Shown here: piece by piece, positions 18,256 through 26,971 of the stretch | Layout: every line of letters begins with the position of its first letter | Numbering within the stretch: position 1 is the first letter of the stretch | Origin: Thiolinea disciformis DSM 14473 | GTDB taxonomy: Bacteria; Pseudomonadota; Gammaproteobacteria; Thiotrichales; Thiotrichaceae | Length of the DNA stretch: 64,000 nt | Reading direction: 5' to 3' | Assembly (NCBI RefSeq): GCF_000371925.1 | Contig: NZ_AQVE01000017.1 | Location: 24,421-88,420 of the forward strand | Position numbers and translations under genes: made by a program | Notes under the pieces: model-generated | The model's input: the letters and a program-made list of their open reading frames with translations, nothing else | Told to the model about the DNA's origin: nothing | The model's database searches: none

Positions 18256-18308
18256 TATAGTTAAGCAGTTTAACGAGTCAGCGTTTTTGATTGGGGTTGT
18301 AGTAAATT

Positions 18309-19475
18309 ATGTCCAAGCGCGATTATTACGAGATTTTAGGACTTAGCAAAACCTGTGCCGAGGGTGAAATAAAAACCTCGTTTCGCCGTTTGGCCATGAA
18401 ATATCATCCCGACCGCAATCCGGGTGATGCAGAGGCAGAACTCAAGTTTAAAGAAGCCAAGGAAGCTTACGAAGTATTAAGCGACAGCAATAAACGCGCA
18501 GCCTATGATCAATTTGGTCATGCCGGTGTGAATGGCGGCATGGGCGGTGGGCGCGGTCCTCAAGGTGGCTTTGGCGATATTTTTGAAGATATTTTTGGTG
18601 ATATTTTTGGCGGTGGTGGACGTCGTGGTGGTGGCGGTACGCGCGCCTATCGTGGTAGCGACTTACAATACAATCTCGAATTAAGTCTTGAAGAAGCGGT
18701 GGCAGGTACTGAGGTGGAGATTCGTGTGCCCTCCATGCAAACCTGCAAAACTTGCGAAGGTAGTGGCGCACGTAAAGGCACACATCCTCAGGCCTGTAAA
18801 ACCTGCCATGGGCAAGGTCAAGTCCGCATTCAGCAAGGCTTTTTTGCGGTACAACAAACATGTCCACAATGCCATGGCAATGGCAAGACTATTTCTGATC
18901 CTTGTCCTGATTGTCATGGCCAAGGTCGGGTGGAGGAACAGCGCAAATTATCCGTGCGTATTCCAATGGGTGTTGATACCGGCGATCGTGTACGTTTATC
19001 AGGTGAGGGCGAGGCTGGAATCAACGGTGGTCCATCGGGTGATTTATATGTGCAAGTGTTCATCAAAGAACACGAGCTCTTTACCCGTGATGGCGATAAT
19101 CTCTATAGCGAAGTACCGATTCGCTTTACCACAGCGACCTTAGGCGGTGAAATTGAGGTGCCGAGCTTGGATGGCAAAGTGACTCTAAAAATCCCACCGG
19201 AGACGCAAACCGGTAAGAAATTCCGTTTACGCAATAAAGGTGTAAAATCCGTCCGTAGCGCAAGCCTTGGGGATTTAATTTGTACGGTCGTGGTGGAAAC
19301 ACCAGTCAATCTCACAAAACGCCAACGCGAGTTGCTGGAAGAGCTAGATGCTTCGATGAACGAAGGTGGCAAGCGTCATAGCCCTAAAGAATACAGTTGG
19401 CTCGATAAAGCCAAGGGCTTTATTGATGATGTGAAGCATGATTTGTTTGGAGCTGATAAAGCAAACAAGGAGTAA
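18309..19475 (+). CDS. dnaJ: Chaperone DnaJ (Hsp40)
   Basis: A 388-aa class I J-protein. The J domain (1-70) has the HPD tripeptide at 33-35, then a Gly/Phe-rich linker (about 75-120) with the repeats [17 protein letters not shown], four zinc-finger repeats [24 protein letters not shown] and CPDCHGQG, and the C-terminal substrate-binding domains. It stimulates DnaK ATPase and delivers substrates. One small variation: the first residues read [15 protein letters not shown] with the usual start. The Shine-Dalgarno is weak (GGGG 13 nt upstream). No separate sigma-32 box was found; it may depend on read-through past the hairpin. Confidence 0.97.
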   Translation: MSKRDYYEILGLSKTCAEGEIKTSFRRLAMKYHPDRNPGDAEAELKFKEAKEAYEVLSDSNKRAAYDQFGHAGVNGGMGGGRGPQGGFGDIFEDIFGDIFGGGGRRGGGGTRAYRGSDLQYNLELSLEEAVAGTEVEIRVPSMQTCKTCEGSGARKGTHPQACKTCHGQGQVRIQQGFFAVQQTCPQCHGNGKTISDPCPDCHGQGRVEEQRKLSVRIPMGVDTGDRVRLSGEGEAGINGGPSGDLYVQVFIKEHELFTRDGDNLYSEVPIRFTTATLGGEIEVPSLDGKVTLKIPPETQTGKKFRLRNKGVKSVRSASLGDLICTVVVETPVNLTKRQRELLEELDASMNEGGKRHSPKEYSWLDKAKGFIDDVKHDLFGADKANKE

Positions 19476-20290
<815 letters not shown>

Positions 20291-20291
<1 letters not shown>

Positions 20292-21010
20292 TGGCAAAAG
20301 GAACTGATAAAGTAGCGACTTATGTGCCTTCTCATCCCGTGAGGATTTGGGATATTCCCACCCGTGTCTTTCATTGGACCTTAGTGCTGGGTATTGCCTT
20401 CATGTGGTTCTCAGGGGAAGCTGAGAATACTAGCCTCTGGATGCCATGGCATATGCGCGTTGGGATTTTTTTATTATCACTGGTAATTTTTCGCATTTTG
20501 TGGGGATTTATTGGCAGTGATACCAATCGCTTCAGCCAATTTGTAAAGCCGCCTATCCAAGCGCTATCGCATTTAGGTGATCTTAAAACCTCAGGAACCG
20601 CTTATCATTTAGGTCATAATCCTTTAGGGGCTTGGATGGTGTTGGCCTTATTGGCAACGATTCTGGCGCAGGCGCTAACAGGCTTATTTGCGAGTGATGA
20701 CATTATGTTTGAGGGGCCGTTGTTCCATCTAGTTTCTGAAAGCACGGCTGGTAGCATTACGGGGCTGCATCACCTATTTTTTAATTTTATTTTGGCTTTA
20801 GCCTTATTCCACATGGCAGCGATTGCATTTTATCGCATCAAAAAGCGTACTAATTTAGTGAAAGCGATGCTAACAGGCTCAGCGGATTGGCCGAATACTC
20901 AGCCTGCTGATCCTCAGGCAAGTACTATAAAGTTCGCCAATCCTTTGTTAGCTTTAGTCGTGTTTATGGTGACGTATGCCACGATCAATCTCTTATTAAG
21001 GCTTATTTAA
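20291..21010 (+). CDS. Cytochrome b561 domain protein
   Basis: A 239-aa membrane protein. The N-terminal motif VRIWDIPTRVFHWTLV contains the first haem-ligand His, and four transmembrane helices follow (about 25-45, 55-75, 105-130, 160-185), with further His in LGHNPLG, GLHHLF and LFHMAA, consistent with a dihaem bacterial cytochrome b561. It is likely an inner-membrane electron carrier that reduces a periplasmic c-type cytochrome. A cytochrome c' gene sits convergently 64 bp away. Such b561 and c' genes often occur together, so the two may be partners, but nothing here proves it. A fifth helix near the C-terminus is unusual for the family. Confidence 0.87.
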
Positions 21011-21030
21011 AACCGACCGCTCTACCCAAT

Positions 21031-21059
21031 AAAAAAGGCTCGTTAAACGAGCCTTTTTT
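21031..21059. terminator. Bidirectional rho-independent terminator
   Basis: GGCTCG and CGAGCC stem with loop TTAAA, flanked by A6 on one side and T6 on the other, so it works in both directions. It sits between the convergent cytochrome b561 and cytochrome c' genes. Confidence 0.92.
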
Positions 21060-21074
21060 CGAATGAGAAAAGAC

Positions 21075-21542
21075 TTATTTTTCTTCGCGATATTCTTTGT
21101 GGCAGGCTTTGCAAGATTCCGCTGTTTTGCCGAAAGCTGGCTTAATACCTTCCACGTCTTTTGCTTCGCCTGCTGCTTTCGCTAAATCAGCCGCTGCGAC
21201 TTGGAAAGTTTCCATTTTGGATTTGAAATCATCCATGTTTTTTTCAATTTCAGGTTTGGCTTCAGTATCACCTTCGTAGCTACCAGCAATAAAACCATGC
21301 ATTGGAAATTTACTCAAAGTGGCTACCGCTTCTGCATTCGTTTTGAAGGTAGCAGCATCAAAAGGAATTTCACCTTTCACCATGCCAGCCATCGGGCCAA
21401 AATGATAGCGAATCATTTCAAAGCCAGCTTGGCGATATTCTTGAGCTGACTCCGCAGGGGATTTCTCAGCAGCGTAAACCACTGTGCTGGCTGCGACAAT
21501 GATAGCGCTGGCTACGGTAGCGAATTGTTTGAAACTTATCAT
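21075..21542 (-). CDS. Cytochrome c' (class II cytochrome c)
   Basis: A 155-aa periplasmic haem protein. The signal peptide is about residues 1-25 (ending VVYAAE). A four-helix bundle follows, and the haem-binding CKACH lies at 144-148 near the C-terminus, the class II position. These proteins bind NO, CO or both and are linked to NO tolerance or electron transfer. ATG at 21542 has an AGGACATTAAC site. It is convergent with cytochrome b561, sharing a bidirectional terminator. Confidence 0.92.
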   Translation of the reverse strand: MISFKQFATVASAIIVAASTVVYAAEKSPAESAQEYRQAGFEMIRYHFGPMAGMVKGEIPFDAATFKTNAEAVATLSKFPMHGFIAGSYEGDTEAKPEIEKNMDDFKSKMETFQVAAADLAKAAGEAKDVEGIKPAFGKTAESCKACHKEYREEK

Positions 21543-21628
21543 GTTAATGTCCTATTTCAGCGAAAAATAATAGTTTGTCTAATTGATAGGCGGTTAATGA
21601 TAAAGCGAGGTAGGGGTTTAATGTCAAT

Positions 21629-21652
21629 AAAAGCTTATGCGATTAAGCTTTT
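21629..21652 (-). terminator. Second hairpin downstream of Gly/His-rich gene 1
   Basis: AAAAGCTTA (21629-21637) and TAAGCTTTT (21644-21652) make a perfect 9-bp stem with a 6-nt loop. On the minus strand a T-rich stretch follows. It appears to back up the nearer terminator. Confidence 0.5.
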
Positions 21653-21661
21653 TAGTTTTTA

Positions 21662-21690
21662 AAAAGCTATACCCTAAGGTACAGCTTTGT
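21662..21690 (-). terminator. Terminator of Gly/His-rich gene 1
   Basis: On the minus strand, AAAGCTGTACC pairs with GGTATAGCTTT (one mismatch) around a short TTAG loop and is followed by TTTTT, about 40 nt after the stop codon. Confidence 0.65.
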
Positions 21691-21727
21691 TGCGTATTAT
21701 TCTTGTTGAGATAAATGACGTGGTGTC

Positions 21728-22129
21728 CTAGTGGTGGCGACGACAAGGGTTGCACACAGGGCGCGGACGTGGCTTATGGCAGGTATTGCACACGACTGGA
21801 CGTGGGCGTGGATGATAAATGACAGGGCGTGGGCGTGGTTGATGCACCACTGGGATATGTCCACAACCTGGACGATGAACATGCGCCACACGACGGATCG
21901 GCAGAGTAATGACTATTCCAAATCCACTGCCACCATGACCTCTGTTCCAACCGCCATGATGTCTTTCGCCGCGATGCCCACCGCCATGATAACCACCACC
22001 GCAATTAGATGTACCACAGCCACCACCCCAATTACCGCCGCCGCCCCAACTACCAGTGGCTGCTGCGCCTTGGCTCAGGGCCATCGCTGTTACGGCTAAC
22101 ATGCTTGCTGCTACTACTTTCAATCTCAT
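21728..22129 (-). CDS. Secreted Gly/His-rich protein with Pro-Arg-Pro/Cys repeats, copy 1
   Basis: A 133-aa protein of unknown function. It has a clear signal peptide (MRLKVVAASMLAVTAMALSQ then GAAA, cleavage near residue 24), a low-complexity Gly/His/Trp region (about 27-70), a short hydrophobic strand (GIVITLPIRR), the motif PGCGHIPVVH, and a tail of three Pro-Arg-Pro blocks alternating with Cys pairs (CNTCH, CNPC). It has about 13 His and 7 Cys, suggesting metal binding or disulfide cross-linking outside the membrane. ATG 22129 is chosen because AAGGAGTTACAC precedes it. A paralog lies directly upstream at 22519-22893. CNTCH fits CXXCH, but I would not call it a cytochrome. Confidence 0.72.
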   Translation of the reverse strand: MRLKVVAASMLAVTAMALSQGAAATGSWGGGGNWGGGCGTSNCGGGYHGGGHRGERHHGGWNRGHGGSGFGIVITLPIRRVAHVHRPGCGHIPVVHQPRPRPVIYHPRPRPVVCNTCHKPRPRPVCNPCRRHH

Positions 22130-22154
22130 GTGTAACTCCTTGGTCGGGTATTGC

Positions 22155-22195
22155 AACAGTACGTGTATGCCCGTTCACACAATCCCTGTACTGTT
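22155..22195 (-). promoter_or_regulatory. Inverted repeat AACAGTAC/GTACTGTT in the leader of copy 1
   Basis: AACAGTAC (22155-22162) and GTACTGTT (22188-22195) are perfect inverted 8-mers 25 bp apart. The outer half lies 66 bp upstream of the start, and the same 8-mer occurs 68 bp upstream of copy 2. It may be an operator or an RNA stem in the 5' leader. Confidence 0.45.
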
Positions 22196-22465
22196 CGTTT
22201 TATTGGTTTTCACCAACCTATCAATGAAAGGGTGTGCAGGAACCCTTCCTATAAGTCTAGGACGCAAACTAAGGCTTTTGGTTCAAAATTGTGTAAAAAT
22301 TGTGAAATTTTCGGCAGAAAAGCGCTTTTTTTAAGCAGTTTTGAGCAAATTTTGACTTTTTTATAAGCAGATTAAATGTTTTTGTGAGGTTTTGATGTGA
22401 AAATACTGTTTATAAGGAAATTTATAAGCTTGTTGACGGTTTCTGAGTGATTTTTAAACATCTCA

Positions 22466-22496
22466 ACTAGACAGGCCATCCTTGGCCAACTCTAGT
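22466..22496 (-). terminator. Compound hairpin after Gly/His-rich copy 2
   Basis: Outer arms ACTAGA/TCTAGT and inner arms GGCCA/TGGCC with a 4-nt loop form an 11-bp stem with a small internal loop, 22 nt after the stop. A T8 run precedes rather than follows it, so it is not a textbook terminator; it may protect the mRNA 3' end. Confidence 0.45.
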
Positions 22497-22518
22497 GTCG
22501 AAAAAAAACGCCCTGTGA

Positions 22519-22893
22519 TTAGTGGCAACGGCCGGTGTAACAAGGATTTGGTCGTGGGCGTGGTTGATAGCAGGTGTAGCAAGGTTGTGGTTGTGGACGT
22601 GGGCGATGCACGATGGGCATATGACCGCAACCAGGGTAATGTCTATGTACAGGACGCGGTTGTGGATAAACAATGATGCGTCCGCCGCCATGGTGTCCAC
22701 CACCATGGTAGCCGCCGCCACCCCATCCACCGCCGTGATGGCCACCACTGCCGCCGCCACAGCTATTGCCGCCCCAACCACCGCAGCTATTTCCGCCACC
22801 CCATCCACCGCCAGAGCCGGTTGCAGCGGCTCCTTGACTCATTGCCATTGCGGCTACTGTTAAAATACTGGCGGCTAACACTTTAAATTTCAT
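22519..22893 (-). CDS. Secreted Gly/His-rich protein with Pro-Arg-Pro/Cys repeats, copy 2
   Basis: A 124-aa paralog of the downstream gene. The signal peptide is nearly the same (MKFKVLAASILTVAAMAMSQ then GAAA), followed by Gly-rich repeats holding two CGGWGGNS-like units, a His/Gly block (HHGGG repeated), the shared motif PGCGHMPIVH, and a Pro-Arg-Pro tail with Cys pairs (CYTC, PCYTGRC) ending in His. The Gly block differs in detail while the signal peptide and PGCGH core are kept, as expected for a secreted metal-binding or matrix protein. The CAAGGAGTTAACG ribosome site is also shared with copy 1. Function unknown. Confidence 0.72.
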   Translation of the reverse strand: MKFKVLAASILTVAAMAMSQGAAATGSGGGWGGGNSCGGWGGNSCGGGSGGHHGGGWGGGGYHGGGHHGGGRIIVYPQPRPVHRHYPGCGHMPIVHRPRPQPQPCYTCYQPRPRPNPCYTGRCH

Positions 22894-22953
22894 CGTTAAC
22901 TCCTTGAGTGAATAAATAACAGCAACTCGTTTGTCATGCCCTAACGGAAACTT

Positions 22954-22961
22954 GTACTGTT
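22954..22961 (-). promoter_or_regulatory. Copy of the AACAGTAC box upstream of copy 2
   Basis: The 8-mer seen in the inverted repeat before copy 1 recurs here in the same orientation and almost the same distance from the start (68 versus 66 bp). This suggests shared control of the two paralogs, or simply a leader kept after duplication. Confidence 0.4.
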
Positions 22962-23170
22962 TAATCTGTGATTAAAAATAGAGGGTTAGAAATAACCACT
23001 CTTACAGTGGAGTGTAGAACGTGAAATCATGGGTATAAGTGAAATGGATAAAAAAAGTACATAAAAAGTCAAAATTTCATCAGATTTATGGAGAAATACA
23101 GCGGCTTAGCTGAAAAATAAATCAAAAACTAGGTAAATGAAGGATGCGCAATTAGCACGGCTGATGAAGC

Positions 23171-23196
23171 TTGTCTAAAACTCGCGGTTTAGACAA
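23171..23196. repeat. 9-bp perfect inverted repeat
   Basis: TTGTCTAAA (23171-23179) and TTTAGACAA (23188-23196) with loop ACTCGCGG. It lies 84 bp beyond the stop of the 56-codon minus-strand ORF and has no T run, so it could be an operator or a 3' stem-loop. Confidence 0.5.
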
Positions 23197-23279
23197 TAGT
23201 GAAAGTGGCGAAACCGAAATCTCGCCATGTCGCTGAGAGGAAAAAGCGGAGCGCCGAGCAAGCTCAAGGCGAAAAGGTA

Positions 23280-23450
23280 TTAACCACAAATGCTAGGGTC
23301 GAAGGTCCACTGAGTGGCTTCTGGGCGATTCAACGGAGTATTTTCGGAAGGTTCCGTGGGTTTGGGGCGGCTCTGTGCTTTAGCTGGCGCTTTAGAGGAC
23401 ACATTTTCTAGTTCCTCTAAGTGGCGGCACAGGGGATGTTGCTTATTCAT
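23280..23450 (-). CDS. Possible small protein, 56 aa
   Basis: A minus-strand ORF from ATG 23450 to TAA 23280, found by reading the strand directly. It begins MNKQHPLCRHLEELENVSSK, is rich in Pro, Lys, Glu and Ala in the middle, and ends near TQWTFDPSICG. AAAGGA lies about 10 nt upstream of the start. It is divergent from the CysB-like regulator across 129 bp. No family recognised. The composition (hydrophilic, no low-complexity repeat, sensible codons) and ribosome site support a real gene. Two Cys and no signal peptide suggest a cytoplasmic protein. Confidence 0.5.
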   Translation of the reverse strand: MNKQHPLCRHLEELENVSSKAPAKAQSRPKPTEPSENTPLNRPEATQWTFDPSICG

Positions 23451-23538
23451 TATCGCTAAATCCTTTGGTGGTAATTGCGTATTACTGTTATGCCACCTAG
23501 TGTAATGATGTTATTTAATCGCTAAAAACGATATATTT

Positions 23539-23552
23539 AGATATTTATATCT
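23539..23552. promoter_or_regulatory. Palindrome upstream of the CysB-like gene
   Basis: AGATAT-TT-ATATCT, a 6-bp inverted repeat 28 bp before the start, in the divergent region shared with the small ORF. LysR-type regulators often bind such AT-rich palindromes at their own promoters; the link here is inferred. Confidence 0.3.
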
Positions 23553-23579
23553 CTAAAAGACATAAAAGGATGGGCTTGT

Positions 23580-24494
23580 ATGAAGCTTCTACAGTTACGC
23601 CTCTTAAAAACCTTGCTTAGTAATGGTATGAATGTCTCGCGTGCAGCTGCTCAACATTATGTGGTGCAATCAGCGGTCAGTCGGCAATTAAGCCTCTTGG
23701 AAGAGGAGTTAGGAATGCCTTTGTTTGAACGCAAAGGTAAGCGTCTTGTAGAGCCCACACCCATTTGTCGTGCTTTGGTCAAAGAGGTTGATGCGATTGA
23801 ACAAGCGCTAGAAAATATTCGCGCTACCGCAGATGATTTTCGCATGGAAACCAGCGGTGATGTCAGAATTGCCACCACCCATACCCAAGCTAAATATTTT
23901 CTACCAGAAGCTTTAATTGAATTCCGCCAACGTTATCCAGGGGTGGCTATTCATTTATTACAAGGTTCACCTAGTCAATTAGTGGATATGTTATTAGCGG
24001 GCAAAGCCGATATTGCCGTTTGCACCGAGGAGATTGGGCGTGCGCCGGGCTTAGTGAGTGAAAAGTGTTATGACTGGAATCATGGCCTTGTGCTGCCCGT
24101 AGGCCATGATTTGACCGAAGGCGAATTGACCTTAGCGCGTATTGCACAGCATCCTATTTTAACTTATGTATTTGGTTTTGCCGGGCGTTCGAAGATTCAT
24201 GACTCCTTTCGGGAACAAGGTTTAAATTTGAATGTATCCTTTGCCGCGACCGATACGGATGTCATCTTAACTTATGTTCGCTTGGGTTTTGGCGCGGGGA
24301 TTATTGCAAAAATGGCGTATTCACATATTCATCATGATGACTTAGTCTTGCGCGATTTATCGCATTTGTTGCCTCACTCCACGACACGTATTGCATGGGT
24401 AAAAAACAAATACCTTAAACATTATATCGAGGAGTTAGTGGTGTTATTACGTGAGCAAGGCGAGAGTGAAGAATGGTATGCGGGCATTGTATAA
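23580..24494 (+). CDS. CysB-like LysR family transcriptional regulator
   Basis: A 304-aa LysR regulator. The N-terminal winged helix (1-60) reads LRLLKTLLSNGMNVSRAAAQ and VVQSAVSRQLSLLEEELG, typical of CysB/Cbl, and the effector domain contains ATTHTQAKYFLP, which in CysB binds O-acetylserine or sulfate-related ligands. CysB activates sulfur assimilation genes. It is slightly shorter than E. coli CysB (324 aa) and no cys genes are adjacent, so it may be a paralog with a narrower regulon. No strong ribosome site; the start follows GGATGGGCTTGT. Confidence 0.88.
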   Translation: MKLLQLRLLKTLLSNGMNVSRAAAQHYVVQSAVSRQLSLLEEELGMPLFERKGKRLVEPTPICRALVKEVDAIEQALENIRATADDFRMETSGDVRIATTHTQAKYFLPEALIEFRQRYPGVAIHLLQGSPSQLVDMLLAGKADIAVCTEEIGRAPGLVSEKCYDWNHGLVLPVGHDLTEGELTLARIAQHPILTYVFGFAGRSKIHDSFREQGLNLNVSFAATDTDVILTYVRLGFGAGIIAKMAYSHIHHDDLVLRDLSHLLPHSTTRIAWVKNKYLKHYIEELVVLLREQGESEEWYAGIV

Positions 24495-24537
24495 GGGCGT
24501 ATGATGCGCTGGATTTTGAGTGTGAGCTAGGAATGAT

Positions 24538-25212
24538 ATGAAACAGGTCGTGAAGATCTTAGCTTCAGCGCTGCTGTTGGCTGGGCTAGTCCATTTAAGC
24601 GCTTGTGGCGAAGCGAAAAAAACCGATTATTTACCGTGGCAGATAGAAAAAACGGCGGCTGATACGTCGCAAGTTTTTCATCTAACGTTGGGTAAAGCGA
24701 CTTTAAAAGATGCCATTCAAACATGGCAACATTTTCCTGAGCTTGCGGTGTTTGTAGATGCAAAACAGAAAAAAATAGTCGAAGCATATTTTGGGAAAAA
24801 ACTGTTAGGGGTCTTCGAAGCGAAACTGATTGTGGAGTTAGCGGCTGATTCAGCGACCTTGGAGCAGATGGTAGCGAATGGTATTGAACGTAAAGCGCAA
24901 CCGAGTGGCTCGTGGCGTTTAACATTATCTGAGCCAGATACAAAACGTGCGAATGATTTATTGATTAAATATCTGATCTATATTCCGAGCGCGGATTATA
25001 GTGCCGATACGCTGCTTAAGCATTTTGGCGAACCTAAAGAAACAAAAGAAGTCAAACCTAATGCACAGTATTGGTTTTATCCAAATAAAAGTTTGATTAT
25101 TTTATTGAATAGTGATGGTAGTGATATCTTTTATTATAGCTCACCAGCCCATTATAACGCACTCAACCAACGTTTATTATCCCAGCCCGAGACGAGCAAG
25201 CATGAGTCATAA
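24538..25212 (+). CDS. Putative lipoprotein, 224 aa
   Basis: The N-terminus is a lipoprotein signal with lipobox LSAC (Cys at about residue 23), so the protein is likely membrane-anchored. The mature part is soluble, with DTSQVFHLTLGKATLKDAIQ and a second region DTLLKHFGEPKETKEV resembling small outer-membrane assembly proteins in style only. No family recognised. AGGAATGAT precedes the ATG. The last 11 bp overlap the ycgN-like gene, so it belongs to the same operon with ycgN and hslR. Confidence 0.75.
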   Translation: MKQVVKILASALLLAGLVHLSACGEAKKTDYLPWQIEKTAADTSQVFHLTLGKATLKDAIQTWQHFPELAVFVDAKQKKIVEAYFGKKLLGVFEAKLIVELAADSATLEQMVANGIERKAQPSGSWRLTLSEPDTKRANDLLIKYLIYIPSADYSADTLLKHFGEPKETKEVKPNAQYWFYPNKSLIILLNSDGSDIFYYSSPAHYNALNQRLLSQPETSKHES

Positions 25213-25672
25213 GACCGATCCGAAGTTGCCATGGTGGAAAACAAAAAAATTGGCAGACTTATCCAGTACGGAATGGGAAAGTTTATGTGACCATTGTGCA
25301 AAATGCTGTTTGGTCAAATTAGAAGATGAAGAGGATGGTACCGTCTATTATACCGATGTGGCTTGTGATTTGTTGGAAGCCGGTACCTGTAAATGCAGTG
25401 ATTATACGCGGCGTGAAGTCTTAATGCCGGATTGTGTCAAATTACGACCCGATAATTTAGAGGCTTTATATTGGATGCCACCGAGTTGTGCCTATCGTCT
25501 ATTACAAGAGGGCGAGGATTTACCGTCGTGGCATCATTTAGTATCCGGCAGTTTAGATACCGTGCACGAGCAAAATGAATCGGTACGCGGTAAATTTGTG
25601 TATACCAAACAATGTAAAGAGGACGAATGGGAAGACAGAGTCGTAGATTGGCCGCTGGAGTGGAAACCTTAA
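25202..25672 (+). CDS. YcgN family cysteine cluster protein (UPF0260)
   Basis: A 156-aa protein with the YcgN pattern: [19 protein letters not shown] near the N-terminus, [27 protein letters not shown] and [11 protein letters not shown], giving a Cys set that probably binds a metal or Fe-S cluster. Function unknown. The start is placed at ATG 25202 ([12 protein letters not shown]), where the family normally begins; a longer frame from 25112 adds 30 residues out of character. It overlaps the upstream lipoprotein by 11 bp and the next gene by tens of bp. Confidence 0.88.
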   Translation: MSHKTDPKLPWWKTKKLADLSSTEWESLCDHCAKCCLVKLEDEEDGTVYYTDVACDLLEAGTCKCSDYTRREVLMPDCVKLRPDNLEALYWMPPSCAYRLLQEGEDLPSWHHLVSGSLDTVHEQNESVRGKFVYTKQCKEDEWEDRVVDWPLEWKP

Positions 25673-26055
25673 CAGCGGTCAGAATTGATAAATGGCTGTG
25701 GGCAGCTCGTTTTTTTAAAACCCGTTCATTAGCCGTTGAAGCGATTAATGCGGGGCATATTCAAGTTAATAATGAACGGGTGAAACCGTCGCGTGATGTG
25801 CGAATGGACGATAGCATTCGTATCAAAAAGGGTAGTGACACTTGGCAAGTGACGGTGTTGGCAGTCAATGATGAGCGTCGACCCGCTAAAGAGGCTGTTT
25901 TGCTTTATCAAGAAGATGAGCATCAGCGTGAGCAGCGCGAACAATTGATTGAGTTGCGGCGTTTACATGGTGTATTAGTGCCGGTACGTAAACCCGATAA
26001 GCGTGAACGGCGTAAGCTGGAGGAGTTAAAGCAAACTTGGTCAGAGACTAATTAG
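25627..26055 (+). CDS. hslR: Heat-shock protein 15-like S4-domain RNA-binding protein
   Basis: A protein of up to 142 aa with the S4 RNA-binding fold from [17 protein letters not shown] through [20 protein letters not shown], then a basic C-terminal tail. Hsp15 binds free 50S subunits carrying nascent chain-tRNA and aids recycling. The start is uncertain: ATG 25627 has GAGG close upstream but adds about 17 residues before VRIDKW; GTG 25660 fits the usual N-terminus better. Either way it overlaps ycgN. It ends 8 bp inside the convergent glycosyltransferase gene. Confidence 0.88.
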   Translation: MGRQSRRLAAGVETLTAVRIDKWLWAARFFKTRSLAVEAINAGHIQVNNERVKPSRDVRMDDSIRIKKGSDTWQVTVLAVNDERRPAKEAVLLYQEDEHQREQREQLIELRRLHGVLVPVRKPDKRERRKLEELKQTWSETN

Positions 26056-26971
26056 TCTGCCGTTTCAGTGATGCAAAGGTTTTGCGCAGCACCTGTGAAA
26101 TTCGCTTTTTATGATAAAATGCAAGCAGCCTTAGCTTTAAAATAGCTGAGTGTTGCGCCAAACAAAATGCCAAAGCCTCTCGTTGTGCTCCCGCTCTAAC
26201 AGCACGTCTGACATAACGACTCGTTAAATACCAAGCGGCTTCACTAGAGGGTGAAAACTGTGGTGCTGCCTTTTCATAGGTTCTTTTATAACAACTCAAA
26301 ACAGTTTGCGCCTTAGTATCAAAAGAAAGCTGTGTTATTTTTTGATCTGGTACTGAAACATTGCTGTGGAATACCAGCGTAGCGAGGCCATGATAAACTA
26401 AACATTTGGCACCAGCGCTAATAAAACGCACACATAAATCCGTATCCTCATCAACTGTTTGCGCGGTATCAAATCCACCTAGTGCTAAAAAAGTGCTGCG
26501 CCTGACCCAATAGCCTCCATTAGTTCCCGATAAATATTGCCTAAATTTTTTATTATCTGTTAGCAAAGTAAATTTTTCTTTTGGCTTTGATAGTATTTCT
26601 TTTTTAGTAAAAGAAATTTGACCATAACCATAATCAGCTTGTGCTAATTCAGCGGAATTAAGTAAGGCTTCGATATACCCTTCAAAGAAGGTGTCATCAT
26701 CATCTAAAAACATGACTATTTCATGATGTGCGTGTTGAGCGCCGAGATTTCTAGCATAAGCCGCGCCACCGTGTTGATTTTTATTCCTAATTATTTTTAG
26801 GCGTGGATCTTGAAGAGGCATTAGAAGCGTTGCAGCAGGAATCTGGGATCGATCATCCACCACTATAACCTCACCTTGAGCGCTGCAGTTTTCTAAAGCA
26901 GACTCAACAGCTTTTAAAAGAAAATCAGGACGATTATGCGTAGGAATAACAATAGAAATAGCTTGCTTCAT
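26048..26971 (-). CDS. Family 2 glycosyltransferase
   Basis: A 307-aa GT-A fold enzyme. It starts [21 protein letters not shown], has the nucleotide-binding VVDDRSQ, the metal-binding run [12 protein letters not shown] (DXD type), and the acceptor region [12 protein letters not shown]. It likely adds a sugar to a cell-surface glycan or lipid; donor and acceptor cannot be told from sequence. The start codon overlaps the DUF2809 stop as ATGA. It is not in a polysaccharide cluster, which is unusual for this family. Confidence 0.87.
   Translation of the reverse strand: MKQAISIVIPTHNRPDFLLKAVESALENCSAQGEVIVVDDRSQIPAATLLMPLQDPRLKIIRNKNQHGGAAYARNLGAQHAHHEIVMFLDDDDTFFEGYIEALLNSAELAQADYGYGQISFTKKEILSKPKEKFTLLTDNKKFRQYLSGTNGGYWVRRSTFLALGGFDTAQTVDEDTDLCVRFISAGAKCLVYHGLATLVFHSNVSVPDQKITQLSFDTKAQTVLSCYKRTYEKAAPQFSPSSEAAWYLTSRYVRRAVRAGAQREALAFCLAQHSAILKLRLLAFYHKKRISQVLRKTFASLKRQTN

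Larger units (their letters stand above)
22130..22518. other. 389-bp intergenic region between the two Gly/His-rich genes
   Basis: No gene seen. On the minus strand it holds the leader of copy 1 (22130-22200) with an 8-bp inverted repeat, then a very AT-rich stretch (about 22290-22460) with repeated TTTATAAG, and a compound hairpin just after the stop of copy 2. Confidence 0.6.
22894..23279. other. 386-bp intergenic region upstream of copy 2
   Basis: It holds the leader and probable promoter of copy 2, including the shared 8-mer GTACTGTT at 22954-22961, then an A-rich stretch (23035-23120), and a 9-bp inverted repeat at 23171-23196. A plus-strand frame over 23199-23411 looks non-coding. Confidence 0.55.

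Noticed and set aside
18448..18923. Antisense ORFs within dnaJ
   Set aside because: They result from the Gly-rich and zinc-finger repeats of dnaJ; composition is biased and there are no starts with ribosome sites.
21740..21800. CNTCH in copy 1 as a c-type haem site
   Set aside because: It fits CXXCH, but the copy 2 equivalent is CYTC followed by Tyr and there is no cytochrome fold, so haem attachment is not supported.
21731..22004. Other-frame ORFs over Gly/His-rich copy 1
   Set aside because: The repetitive GC-rich coding sequence opens long frames on both strands; only the 21728-22129 frame has a signal peptide, ribosome site and a paralog.
22467..22863. Other-frame ORFs over Gly/His-rich copy 2
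   Set aside because: Low-complexity Ala/Val or Thr/Ala runs produced by the repeats; no ribosome site.
23199..23411. Plus-strand frame of 70 codons opposite the 56-aa ORF
   Set aside because: No ribosome site, Arg/Phe-rich shadow-like composition, and it lies antisense to a frame that has a better start and ribosome site.
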